Below, one piece after another: positions 1 to 7,594 of a stretch of 43,645 nucleotides of DNA. The notes beneath the pieces are model-generated. The model worked only from the letters and a program-made list of their open reading frames with translations, did no database searches and had not been told where the DNA came from. Positions within the stretch are counted from its first letter, which is position 1. Each line of letters starts with the position of its first letter. The position numbers were made by a program, and so were the translations under genes. The DNA comes from Mycobacterium sp. WUMAC-067 (GTDB taxonomy: Bacteria; Actinomycetota; Actinomycetes; Mycobacteriales; Mycobacteriaceae): contig NZ_JAEKMI010000040.1 of NCBI RefSeq assembly GCF_020217485.1, positions 1 through 43,645 on the forward strand, read 5' to 3'.

Positions 1-1103
1 GCGGGCGCGGGAGCCGCGGGCGCCTGGACAGGAGCCGGGGCCGGGGCCGCGGGTGCCGGAGCGGGCCGGGTGGGCGCCACCACGACGTTCTCATTCGGGC
101 TGGGCCGCACGTTCGCCGTCGGGCGGATGGCGATGGCCAATGAGACGACCAGCGCCACCACGCCGATGACGAAGACCGCCGCCACCGCGCTTCCGACCAG
201 CTTGAAGTTGCGCCCGCGGTAGTCCGCGCCGACCAGCTCGGTCGCGGCGGTCTGCGAGCCGGTGAAGAACTCGTCGGGGTCGTCGGGCACGGCGCTGTAC
301 GCGAGGGCATCCACCCCCGCGTCACCGGGCGCGTCGAAGTAGCCGGGTGCCACGGCGAGCGGATTGATCGCACCCGTGCCGGGATCCTGCGCGTACGCCA
401 GGGCGGCGGTGGACGACGCGAACAGCGGCGCATGCGCCGATGCCAGGGCAGCGCCGCGGGCCAGGGCTGTGTCCGGTTCCTCGGCCGCGGTCAACGGCAG
501 GGTGGTCGCCGCCTCCAGCGCGGGCTTGATCAGCGGGATATCGATGCCGGAGCCGACGACGAACACGGCGTCCGGGCGGCTTTCCATGTTCTCCGCGCCG
601 GAGACCAGGCGGGTCAGCTCGGCCACGGCGGCCTCGTCGTCTTCGGGGAGGACCTGGCGCCGGACGTCGGCGATGGATCCGTCGGCGCTGTCGACGACTG
701 CCAGCGTCGCGGTGTCGGGCTCGATGTACAACAGCGCGGTCTGCGCGTAGTTGGTCCGGTGGCCGACCGCTTGGGCCAGCGCGGCCGCGGCCAGGAAGGC
801 CGAGACCAGCATCACATTTTCGACCTTGTGGGCGGCGAGCTTGTCGCGCAGCGCGGCGGCCTCGACGGGGTCGGTGAACGTCACCCCGGTCGACGCCAGT
901 TGGTAACCACCCTCCGCTGCACCCTGACGCGTCCCCAAGATTGCGGAGACTACCTGGTCGGAGGCGGTTGCGGTTGCTGCGTCAGCGGCCGCCGGGACTT
1001 CGAAATTGTCTTCATCGACGGTGGCCCCGTCGCCGTTTTCCCCCTCGACCAGCACCATCCGGACCGCGGTCGGCGCCATCGACACACCAAGTACGGTGTC
1101 CAA
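1..1103 (-). CDS. DUF7159-type actin-like membrane protein, paralogue 1 (C-terminus beyond window)
   Basis: The first of three tandem paralogues; about 367 codons are visible and the 3' end lies beyond base 1. I chose a TTG start at 1103-1101 because a GGAGGA ribosome binding site sits just upstream (1107-1112) and the family's conserved opening, LDTVLGVSMAP, begins there. Read in order, it has a beta-strand/loop start like phosphate-1 of actin folds, an ILGTR helix, a long alanine-rich helix (SAFLAAAALAQ), IEPDTATLAVVDS (phosphate-2-like), FVVGSGIDIPLIKP (adenosine-loop-like) and ALARGAALASA. A linker, one transmembrane helix (VAAVFVIGVVALVVSLAIAI) and a Pro/Ala-rich tail follow. The fold assignment is inferred from the order of motifs. 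The acidic and glycine nucleotide-binding residues look degenerate, so ATPase activity is doubtful. Function unknown. Confidence 0.85.
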   Translation of the reverse strand, partial: MDTVLGVSMAPTAVRMVLVEGENGDGATVDEDNFEVPAAADAATATASDQVVSAILGTRQGAAEGGYQLASTGVTFTDPVEAAALRDKLAAHKVENVMLVSAFLAAAALAQAVGHRTNYAQTALLYIEPDTATLAVVDSADGSIADVRRQVLPEDDEAAVAELTRLVSGAENMESRPDAVFVVGSGIDIPLIKPALEAATTLPLTAAEEPDTALARGAALASAHAPLFASSTAALAYAQDPGTGAINPLAVAPGYFDAPGDAGVDALAYSAVPDDPDEFFTGSQTAATELVGADYRGRNFKLVGSAVAAVFVIGVVALVVSLAIAIRPTANVRPSPNENVVVAPTRPAPAPAAPAPAPVQAPAAPAP

Positions 1104-1267
1104 AGCTCCTCCAATAGTCGGTTGCTAGCCCATTCCCGGTGAGGACGTCGCCGTCGCACGAGATGATGGCGCGCGACGTCGCTGAGTCCCCTCCGTATTC
1201 CCCTTGTAACCCGATTTTACGCGTGATCGGCGGTCTGGGGGTGGGCCGGAACCCGCCCGGGACCGGA

Positions 1268-2362
1268 CTACGGGACCGGAATTTGGGGCCCCAAATGGCG
1301 GTGCAGCCAGTCGTCCCAGTGTTCGTGGTCGCCGGAATGCGGCGAGGGCGGCGCGGGCGTCTCGGGCGTCGCCGGTGCAGGGGCCGACGGCGGGGGTGAC
1401 GGTGCCGGCGGTCCGGCGTTCGGGGGCGGTGGGCCCTTCGGCGCGACGACGGTCGTGCTGACATCCGGTGCTTGGTCCGCGTCCGGACCGCTACCGAAGA
1501 CCAGCGCCAGCGCCAACGCCACGAAGCCGGTGACGAAAATGATCATCACGCCGACGACCGCGGCCGCCGGTTTTCGGCTGCGGCGCTCGCGGGACGAGGT
1601 GTCGCGCGCGTCGACGTCACGGGCGGACCCGGCCGCCGCGGTCGAGGAAATCCGCGCGGAAGGCATCGTGATCGTCCGCGGCGCCCCCAGACGCGCGTTG
1701 GCCGCGGCCAGCGAGGCGCCGCGGGCCAGGGCCATCTCGGGTTCCTCGGGCGTGGTCACCGAGAGTGACGTCGCGGCCTCGAGCGTTGGCTTGATCAACG
1801 GGATGTCCACGTCCGAGCCGACCAGGAGCACTCCGTCAGGTCGCGCCCTCATCGATTCGGCACCCGAGACCATCGCGGTCAGCTTCGCCAGCGCGACGTC
1901 ATCGCGGCCGGGCAGTGGGTGCCGATGCACGTCGGTGACCGCCCCGTTGGAGGTGTCGACGACCGCGAGGGTCGCGCTGGTGGGTTCGACGAGCAGCAAC
2001 GCGGTGCGGGCCCAGTTGGTCGCGCTGCCCATCGCCTGTGCCAGCGCCGCGGCGGCCATCACCGCCGAGACCAGCGTCACGTCCTCAATCCTGCGCGCCG
2101 CCAACACATCTCGCAGTGCCGCCGCCTTGACCGGATCGGTCCAGCTCACCCCGCTCGATTTGAGCTGGTAACCGCCCTGGGCCGCACTGTTCCGGGTGCC
2201 GAGAATGGCCGCGACGATGTGATCGGCGGCGGCGGCAGGGGTCGTGTCGCCGACGACGTCGAAGCCGTCCTGATCGACGGTCACCCCGCCGGCGGCCGCA
2301 CCTTCGACGAGGACCATGCGGACTGTCTCAGGTGCCATCGACACACCGAGTACGACCTCCAC
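1268..2362 (-). CDS. DUF7159-type actin-like membrane protein, paralogue 2
   Basis: A 364-residue paralogue of the genes on either side. The GTG start at 2362-2360 gives VEVVLGVSMAPETV and is preceded by GGAGGAGC; a longer frame to 2446 exists but adds only non-family sequence. It has the same domain order: GVSMAP opening, ILGTR segment, LVEPTSATLAVVDTSNG, LLVGSDVDIPLIKPTLE, EPEMALARGASLAAANA. A basic stretch then precedes one transmembrane helix (VVGVMIIFVTGFVALALALV) and a proline-rich tail. The tail ends in a histidine/tryptophan-rich stretch (HEHWDDWLHRHLGPQ) absent from the other copies. It lacks the LFASSTAALAYAQDPGTG segment kept in paralogues 1, 3 and 4, so it is the most diverged copy. 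Predicted topology is cytoplasmic head and outside tail. Function unknown. Confidence 0.85.
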   Translation of the reverse strand: MEVVLGVSMAPETVRMVLVEGAAAGGVTVDQDGFDVVGDTTPAAAADHIVAAILGTRNSAAQGGYQLKSSGVSWTDPVKAAALRDVLAARRIEDVTLVSAVMAAAALAQAMGSATNWARTALLLVEPTSATLAVVDTSNGAVTDVHRHPLPGRDDVALAKLTAMVSGAESMRARPDGVLLVGSDVDIPLIKPTLEAATSLSVTTPEEPEMALARGASLAAANARLGAPRTITMPSARISSTAAAGSARDVDARDTSSRERRSRKPAAAVVGVMIIFVTGFVALALALVFGSGPDADQAPDVSTTVVAPKGPPPPNAGPPAPSPPPSAPAPATPETPAPPSPHSGDHEHWDDWLHRHLGPQIPVP

Positions 2363-2532
2363 CGCTCCTCCAAATCGCCCGACGGTTGGTTGCTGTGCCG
2401 CGCCAGAACAGCTGTACCGGCGCCGCTTGGGGGTTCGCGACGCCACCCTAGCGTGCTGCGTGATCGGTGGCCGTGGTTGCCGAAGCCATGTCGTAGGCGC
2501 CGCTTGGCGTCGGGAGGTTCGACGAACCGAGG

Positions 2533-4509
2533 TTATTTGTGGCCGCCGCCACCGCCGCCGTGACCGCCGCCAAAGCCGCCGCCACCGCCGTGACCGCCAC
2601 CGAAACCGCCCAATCCGCCGCCGCTGTGGCCGCCGCCGAAGCCGCCACCGGGGGCTGGTGCGTGACCGCCGCCAAGTCCGCCGCCGCTGTGACCGCCGCC
2701 GAAGCCGCCTAAGCCGCCGCCCGGGTTAGGAGCATGGCCGCCACCGAGTCCGCCGCCGGGGGCAGGGGCGTGCCCGCCTCCGAGCCCACCCGGTCCGCCC
2801 GCGCCGGGCGTCGGGATGTGGCCGCCACCCGAACCGGGCGTCGGAACGTGGCCACCACCCGAACCGCCCGAGCCAGGCGTCGGAACGTGGCCACCACCGG
2901 AACCACCCGAACCGGGCGTTGGAACGTGGCCGCCACCCGAACCGCCCGAGCCAGGCGTCGGAACGTGGCCACCACCGGAACCACCCGAGCCCGGCGTCGG
3001 CACATGCCCACCACCCGAACCGCCCGAGCCCGGCGTCGGCACATGCCCACCACCGGAGTTACCGGGAGCGCCCGGCTTGGGCGGGGTGCCTTCACCGGGA
3101 GGCGTTTGGTGCGGCGGCGACTGCGGAACGGTGCCGCCGGCCTTCGGCGGCGTCGGCGGCTGAGGGACACGCACCGGCGGTTGGGGCAGCACCGGTTGAG
3201 GGACCGACAGACGCGGCGGGGCCTCGAACAGCGGCGGCCTCACCACCGGGTTGGGAACCGGGATGCGGATCGGCACCGGAACCGGAACCGGCGGAACCAC
3301 GACAGGAACAGGAATCACCGGCGGGGCCGCCGGAACGGGCGGGGCTTCCGGCGGCGGCGCCGCGGGCAGCGGCACGGCGACCGGCGGGTTCAAGGGCTTG
3401 GGTGCCGCCACCGGCGCCGGCAGGCTGATCTGGGGCTCCGGCGCGGACGCCTGCACCGGCGCCGGCGCCTGCTCGGTGGGAACGATCAGGTGCTGGTTCG
3501 GCGTGGGCTGCAACGCGACGGTTCCCGTCGTGCGGATGCCGATCGCCAGCGCGATCTCGAGCGCCAACACCGCGCTGATGGCGGCGACGGCCAGCCCGCT
3601 CCCGATCAGCAAGGCCGGCCGCCGCTGCGGCTGGCTCTCTTCAGGAAGGAAAAGCTTTTCAATGACGACCGTCGGCGAGTCGGCGTCCTCATCCCCCACC
3701 GCGCTGTAGGCGAGTTCGTCGTCGGCCTCGGGACCGAAGGGAACATAGAGGTATTCGGGCAGGGAGTGCTGGTCGACCGCGCCGGTACCGGGGTCCTGCG
3801 CATAGGCCAGCGCGGCGGTCGAGGAGGCAAACAGCGGCGCGTTCGCCGACGCCAGCGCCGCCCCGCGGGCCAGCGCCGTGTCCTCGGCCACACTCACGTC
3901 AAGCACCGTCGTCGACTCCAGGGCCGGCTGCAACGGGGCGACGTCGACGCCGGAGCCGACCACGAACAGGCCGCCCGGTACTAGTTCCAGCTTCTCCAGA
4001 GAGGCGACCATCGCGCCGAGTTGCTCGGCGGCGGCGCCGTAGGACTCGGCGTGGATCCGCTGCTTGTAGACATCCGGGATCGAGCCGTCGGACGTCTCGA
4101 CCACCGCCAGCGTCGCGGTATCGGGCTCCACCAGGAGCACCGCGGTGCGTTCGTAACCCATTGCGCCGCCGACGTTTTGCGCCAGCGCCGCCGCAGCAAG
4201 AAACGCCGAGACTAGCATCACGTTGTCGAGCCGGTGAGCGGTCAGCGCGTCGCGCAGAGCCGCCGCTTCGAATTGATCGGTCCACGTCACCCCGATGGAC
4301 GACAGCTCGAGGCCGGCATCGGCGGCGCCCTCGCGGGTACCCAAGATGGCCGAGATCACTCGATCGGGTGCGCTCGCGGTCGCTGCGTCATCGGCGGCGG
4401 TGACGTCGATCGCGTCCTCTTCAACCGTGGCGCCGTCGGCGTATTCGCCTTGCAGGACAACCATTTGGATCGACGACGGTGCCATCGACACCCCGAGCAC
4501 AATATCCAA
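2533..4509 (-). CDS. DUF7159-type actin-like membrane protein with Gly/His-rich repeat tail, paralogue 3
   Basis: About 658 residues, the longest paralogue. The TTG start at 4509-4507 gives LDIVLGVSMAP with GGAGGGG upstream; an in-frame ATG at 4566 would add 19 residues outside the family alignment. The head domain carries LVEPDTATLAVVETSDG, FVVGSGVDVAPLQP, ALARGAALASANAPLFAS and ALAYAQDPGTG. A transmembrane helix (GSGLAVAAISAVLALEIALA) follows, then a long proline-rich stretch. The tail then has seven GGGH[V/I]PTPG units and ends in glycine/histidine runs (GGGHGGGGGFGGGH). The tail should lie outside the membrane if the head is cytoplasmic. Such a tail could bind divalent metal or act as a flexible cell-wall spacer; both are inference. 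Confidence 0.85.
   Translation of the reverse strand: MDIVLGVSMAPSSIQMVVLQGEYADGATVEEDAIDVTAADDAATASAPDRVISAILGTREGAADAGLELSSIGVTWTDQFEAAALRDALTAHRLDNVMLVSAFLAAAALAQNVGGAMGYERTAVLLVEPDTATLAVVETSDGSIPDVYKQRIHAESYGAAAEQLGAMVASLEKLELVPGGLFVVGSGVDVAPLQPALESTTVLDVSVAEDTALARGAALASANAPLFASSTAALAYAQDPGTGAVDQHSLPEYLYVPFGPEADDELAYSAVGDEDADSPTVVIEKLFLPEESQPQRRPALLIGSGLAVAAISAVLALEIALAIGIRTTGTVALQPTPNQHLIVPTEQAPAPVQASAPEPQISLPAPVAAPKPLNPPVAVPLPAAPPPEAPPVPAAPPVIPVPVVVPPVPVPVPIRIPVPNPVVRPPLFEAPPRLSVPQPVLPQPPVRVPQPPTPPKAGGTVPQSPPHQTPPGEGTPPKPGAPGNSGGGHVPTPGSGGSGGGHVPTPGSGGSGGGHVPTPGSGGSGGGHVPTPGSGGSGGGHVPTPGSGGSGGGHVPTPGSGGGHIPTPGAGGPGGLGGGHAPAPGGGLGGGHAPNPGGGLGGFGGGHSGGGLGGGHAPAPGGGFGGGHSGGGLGGFGGGHGGGGGFGGGHGGGGGGHK
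2807..3058 (-). repeat. 39-bp coding tandem repeat (GGGH[V/I]PTPG units)
   Basis: The motif ggcgtcgg recurs at about 2807, 2837, 2876, 2915, 2954, 2993 and 3032. Spacing is 30 bp for the first interval and 39 bp for the rest. Each 39-bp unit encodes 13 residues (GSGGGHVPTPGSG) in the tail of the overlapping minus-strand gene. Third-base differences between units show that the repeat is old enough to have drifted while the protein sequence was kept, and its length probably varies between strains. Confidence 0.9.
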
Positions 4510-4614
4510 AACAAACCCCTCCAAAGGCATTGCGGTGGACCACGGCCAGGCGGAGGTAAAAACCATGGCTAACTAAGTATCGCGCAGAACGGGGCCGAGC
4601 GGGCCCCGCAGAAC

Positions 4615-5187
4615 CTATGTAGACGATATGAAGTTCTGATAGGAGCGCGAGGGCGTGGGTCCTCGCTGGCCCTGGTACTTCGAACCCACTCGCGAACTGC
4701 CGTAAGGATGTTCGGCCGGGCTGGTCAACCGCAAAATGCACAGCTGGCCGATCTTCATGCCCGGCCACAGCGTGATCGGCAGGTTCGCGACGTTGGACAG
4801 CTCGAGGGTGATGTGACCGCTGAAGCCGGGATCGATGAAACCGGCGGTCGAGTGCGTCAGCAGGCCGAGACGGCCCAGGGACGACTTGCCCTCCAGCCGT
4901 CCCGCGAGGTCCTCGGGCAAGGTGATGAGCTCCAGCGTCGAACCGAGCACGAACTCGCCGGGATGCAGCACGAACGGCTCCCCCTCAACGGGTTCGACCA
5001 GGCTGGTCAGCTCGTCCTGTTGCTTGGCCGGGTCGATGTGGGTATAGCGGGTGTTGTTGAACACCCGGAACATGCAGTCGAGGCGCACGTCGATGCTGGA
5101 CGGCTGCACCAGGGCGTCGTCGAAGGGGTCGATACCCAACCGCCCGGCGCTGATTTCGGCCCTGAGGTCGCGATCGGAGAGCAGCAC
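4615..5187 (-). CDS. dcd: dCTP deaminase (bifunctional dCTP deaminase/dUTPase type)
   Basis: A 190-residue cytosolic enzyme of pyrimidine nucleotide metabolism that deaminates dCTP. The mycobacterial enzymes of this family also hydrolyse dUTP to dUMP. It has the family core: QPSSIDVRL (residues 29-37), EGKSSLGRLGLLTHSTAGFI (about 99-118) and the catalytic glutamate in HITLELSN (E129). Its length is normal for the family, and the position corresponds to Rv0321. The GTG start at 5187 lies six bases after a TAGGCT -10-like hexamer, so the mRNA is probably leaderless. The neighbouring M15-like gene, downstream in map position, is on the same strand but ends 30 bp before this start, so dcd is likely to have its own promoter. 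Confidence 0.97.
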   Translation of the reverse strand: MLLSDRDLRAEISAGRLGIDPFDDALVQPSSIDVRLDCMFRVFNNTRYTHIDPAKQQDELTSLVEPVEGEPFVLHPGEFVLGSTLELITLPEDLAGRLEGKSSLGRLGLLTHSTAGFIDPGFSGHITLELSNVANLPITLWPGMKIGQLCILRLTSPAEHPYGSSRVGSKYQGQRGPTPSRSYQNFISST

Positions 5188-5193
5188 GCGACG

Positions 5194-5199
5194 AGCCTA
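5194..5199 (-). promoter_or_regulatory. Putative -10 element of dcd (leaderless)
   Basis: On the minus strand TAGGCT fits the mycobacterial -10 pattern TANNNT and stands six bases before the GTG start of dcd, which would place transcription start on the start codon. No ribosome binding site and no convincing -35 box are seen. Confidence 0.45.
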
Positions 5200-5216
5200 T
5201 CTGCTGCGCAGCGGAT

Positions 5217-5861
5217 TCAGCGGAGATAGACCTCGTCGCCGGTCGGATATCCGCCGCCGGTGGTCGTGACGTGCACGTGGTCGTAGTGGCCGAGCCGGCT
5301 GGCCTGCGCTCCGCCGGGGGTGTAGTAGACGCCGCGCCAGATCGCGTCCTGGATCCCGAACCGGGTGGCGTTCTGCATCACGTAGGCGACGATCGAGTTG
5401 CCCAGCGCGATGCCCTCGGCGCTGTCGGGGTTGGGGATCATGACGTCGAGCGCCAACCCGCGGGGATGCCAGGGCAGCGAATCCGGCCGCACCCCACCGA
5501 TCTCGTGGATCTGGGGGAACTCCGCGCTGATGCTGCGCTCGACCAAGATCGTGCGGACCTGGAGGCCCTGCTCCGGCGCGACGCCGGCGGGCAGGAAGCG
5601 CGATCGCGTGTGGTAGCGCGATGCCGCGGCGGGCTCGCCGTCGACCAGCGCTTTAGCGGGCCGCTTCGACGCGGCTGTCACGATTTGCACGCAACAGGGG
5701 GCGGGCTCGCTGATAACGGGTTTGGCCTGGTTGTGGGGCGCAGATGGATGCACGTCGGCGGACACCGCGAAGAACACCGCCGCGGGGGCGAGCACTGCTG
5801 CCAGGGCCACCGACGGTTTACGTCGCTTCCTGGCTAATTCGTGTCGACCCACCCGGAGCAC
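5217..5861 (-). CDS. Secreted M15-like (D,D-carboxypeptidase fold) protein, Rv0320 homologue
   Basis: 214 residues. The N-terminus is basic (RHELARKRRK) and is followed by a hydrophobic segment (VALAAVLAPAAVFFAVSA), a signal peptide or membrane anchor, so the protein acts outside the cytoplasm. The C-terminal half carries WHPRGLALDVMIPNP and GHYDHVHVTT. These give the histidine-aspartate-histidine arrangement that binds zinc in M15/VanY-like peptidases. That fold suggests trimming of peptidoglycan peptides. However, the related mycobacterial ARB-07466-like proteins have no proven substrate. It lies directly after dcd on the same strand, as Rv0320 does beside Rv0321. Confidence 0.85.
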   Translation of the reverse strand: MLRVGRHELARKRRKPSVALAAVLAPAAVFFAVSADVHPSAPHNQAKPVISEPAPCCVQIVTAASKRPAKALVDGEPAAASRYHTRSRFLPAGVAPEQGLQVRTILVERSISAEFPQIHEIGGVRPDSLPWHPRGLALDVMIPNPDSAEGIALGNSIVAYVMQNATRFGIQDAIWRGVYYTPGGAQASRLGHYDHVHVTTTGGGYPTGDEVYLR

Positions 5862-6024
5862 ATTACGTTGCGATAACGAAATAATAAATCTGAGCGTTAT
5901 GAGAATAGTTAGATAGGCGTCTTAGATTTCGCGGCTGCGCTCTTAATCGGGTTGTCGGGGGAGGTCAGGCCCCCGCTTGGGCGAGCGCGCCCACCGGCGG
6001 ATGCTAGCCTGCTGAGGCGACTGT

Positions 6025-6095
6025 GCCGATGTAGTTCAATGGCAGAACATCAGCTTCCCAAGCTGAATACGCGGGTTCGATTCCCGTCATCGGCT
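6025..6095 (+). tRNA. tRNA-Gly (anticodon CCC)
   Basis: A perfect seven-pair acceptor stem (GCCGATG with CATCGGC), D-arm, anticodon stem TCAGC/GCTGA around the loop TTCCCAA (anticodon CCC) and T-arm GCGGG-TTCGATT-CCCGT. CCA is encoded at 6096-6098. It stands at the left edge of the accessory island and is a plausible landmark for integration, although I found no second copy of its 3' end. Confidence 0.97.
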
Positions 6096-6098
6096 CCA

Positions 6099-6390
6099 CG
6101 TTTAGCTGGGCGTATCGCCCGCGTCGCAAGTTTGCCGGAAGGCGTCCGACCCCGCCGCGACCCCGGACCGCGCTGCGGCGTAGACCGGGGCTAACAATCG
6201 TCGCCTCAGAAACCTCATCAGCCGCATCCGCTACAGCGGCCAATGATCTAAGCAGAGGAAAGTCCGAAACCTGGGATATCACCCAGCGTGTCGCGCCCGG
6301 TTGTCCTACCCCAGCCATAAACTGACGCACGATGCTCGAACACACGAGCGATGCGGAATCGCGGCCCACGGCGGGCAGAAGGACCAGACC
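6099..6390 (+). other. Gene-free leader region before the island operon
   Basis: No credible gene. It contains a short interrupted palindrome, CTGGG-ATATCA-CCCAG (6271-6286), that could be an operator. A TAAACT hexamer near 6318 fits TANNNT and would give a leader of about 60 bases before the operon. Both are weak, single-instance patterns. Confidence 0.3.
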
Positions 6391-7269
6391 ATGACGACCA
6401 CGGACGACAAAGAGCAGTGGGCACCCCTCGACATCGGGGAAGACGAGATCGAAGTCTTCACCGCCCTCCGCGAGGACGTCCCGGAGCATCTGTACAGGTC
6501 CGTGTGGACGTGGATTTTCGGCCGGTTCAGATCGACGTCCGGCGGCGTAAGCGGGCTATTCAACGTCGGACTCGCGAGGGAGTGCGAGCGCGTTCTGAAG
6601 ATCAGCATCCCCGACAGCGGTCCACATGCCGACGGAAGCTTCCGAGCGTTGCAGTCGGTCGTTGACGGGCAGCCGCCGAAAGTCACGTGGCGCTTAGTCG
6701 ATTTTCTGCTGTCCAAGAATTACTACAGCGTGGGCTCAGCCAAAAGCTTTGACACCATGCTCGTCGAAGCCGGGTCCGCATGGACGGTTGGCGAGCGCGC
6801 CGGCAAGGTTGGCCTCGTCAGGCGTTTACCGGAGGGGGTTCAGGTCGCGGCTGAAAGGATCCTTCAGCTGGGCACTGCCGGAAAGCGGCTGGTCCGCGCG
6901 TGGGAAGCGGCATTCGGTGTCAATCCTGACCCGAGCAAGGCTTACTGGTTCGCCGTCAAGGCGGTCGAGGACGCCAGCGCCCCGGTCGTCATCCCGAACG
7001 ATTCCGGCCCGACGTTGGGCAAGGTCATCAGTCGAATGGAGCAAGGCGGCCAGTTCAATCTGCCGCATCTCCGCGAAGATTCACGAGCAGCGACGCACGA
7101 CGTGTTGCTCGGCATGATGCGGATGCTCTGGGTCGGGCAATACGACCGCCACGGCGGCCTGCCGCAGTCACCACTACCAGACGACGTCACCCAGGAAGAG
7201 GCGGAGTCGGCGGTGATCTTGGCGGTCAGTCTTGTCGGCTGGTTCGAGAGCGGTCACGTCCAGCAGTAG
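6391..7269 (+). CDS. Abortive-infection/HEPN-like protein of unknown family, island operon gene 1
   Basis: 292 residues starting at ATG 6391, with AGAAGG upstream; an earlier in-frame TTG at 6301 has no support. No signal peptide or membrane helix. The C-terminal third has a layout I associate with Abi/HEPN-like proteins of defence loci. It has FAVKAVEDASAPVVIPN (about 187-203), then TLGKVISRMEQ, a helix with MMRMLWVGQ, an invariant-looking DRHGG (252-256), and an acidic helix EEAESAVILAVSLVGWF. The canonical HEPN R-x4-6-H spacing is not seen, so ribonuclease activity is unproven. It opens a co-directional three-gene set, 37 bp before the next start. Assignment is by motif layout only; it may be a new family. 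Confidence 0.7.
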   Translation: MTTTDDKEQWAPLDIGEDEIEVFTALREDVPEHLYRSVWTWIFGRFRSTSGGVSGLFNVGLARECERVLKISIPDSGPHADGSFRALQSVVDGQPPKVTWRLVDFLLSKNYYSVGSAKSFDTMLVEAGSAWTVGERAGKVGLVRRLPEGVQVAAERILQLGTAGKRLVRAWEAAFGVNPDPSKAYWFAVKAVEDASAPVVIPNDSGPTLGKVISRMEQGGQFNLPHLREDSRAATHDVLLGMMRMLWVGQYDRHGGLPQSPLPDDVTQEEAESAVILAVSLVGWFESGHVQQ

Positions 7270-7306
7270 TCAGGTCGGACAGGCGATCGAGAAGGGAATT
7301 GAAGCA

Positions 7307-7594
7307 ATGGGTCGGAATGTCGGAAGAATCGGCGGCGCGGTCGCCGGCATCATCGCGATCATCTTCGGACTATTGGACGTGCAGGACAAAGTACCGCGGT
7401 CAGTGCTCATCACCCTTGGAGCGTTGGCCATCGCTGGCGTCGTTTTGGACTACCTATGGCAGCTCCGAAGCGGCGGTGGCGCGGCCGAGTCGCAACGCAT
7501 TGAGCAGAAGCAGACCGGCGGCCGGAACTCTACCAATTATCAAGCGGGGCTTGATATCAATATCAACCAGCCGTCGCAGACGGACGAACTGTGA
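7307..7594 (+). CDS. Small two-helix membrane protein with C-terminal amyloid-like motif, island operon gene 2
   Basis: 95 residues. ATG 7307 is preceded by GAAGGGA at good spacing, which I prefer over the upstream in-frame TTG at 7232. It has two predicted membrane helices (about 8-24, IGGAVAGIIAIIFGLLD, and 32-50, SVLITLGALAIAGVVLDYL) joined by a short charged loop. A polar tail ends in GGRNSTNYQAGLDININQ (71-88). This last motif recurs almost unchanged at the N-terminus of the next gene's product. The gene overlaps that gene by four bases (GTGA), so the two are translationally coupled. A role as membrane anchor or pore that talks to gene 3 through the shared motif is inference. Confidence 0.75.
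   Translation: MGRNVGRIGGAVAGIIAIIFGLLDVQDKVPRSVLITLGALAIAGVVLDYLWQLRSGGGAAESQRIEQKQTGGRNSTNYQAGLDININQPSQTDEL

Noticed and set aside
2807..3058. Regular 39-bp repeat considered as a CRISPR array
   Set aside because: The repeats are contiguous with no unique spacers, are in frame and encode a protein repeat.
2816..3163. Plus-strand frame encoding repeated WPPPEPPEPGVGT
   Set aside because: It is the antisense reading of the Gly/His repeat tail; the repeat protein on the minus strand has the family head domain, start site and membrane helix.
6004..6489. Minus-strand frame ending in a MTGIEPAYSAWEADVLPLN-type sequence and a plus-strand frame with SSMAEHQLPKLNTRVRF
   Set aside because: These are translations of the tRNA-Gly gene itself, a well-known source of false protein predictions.
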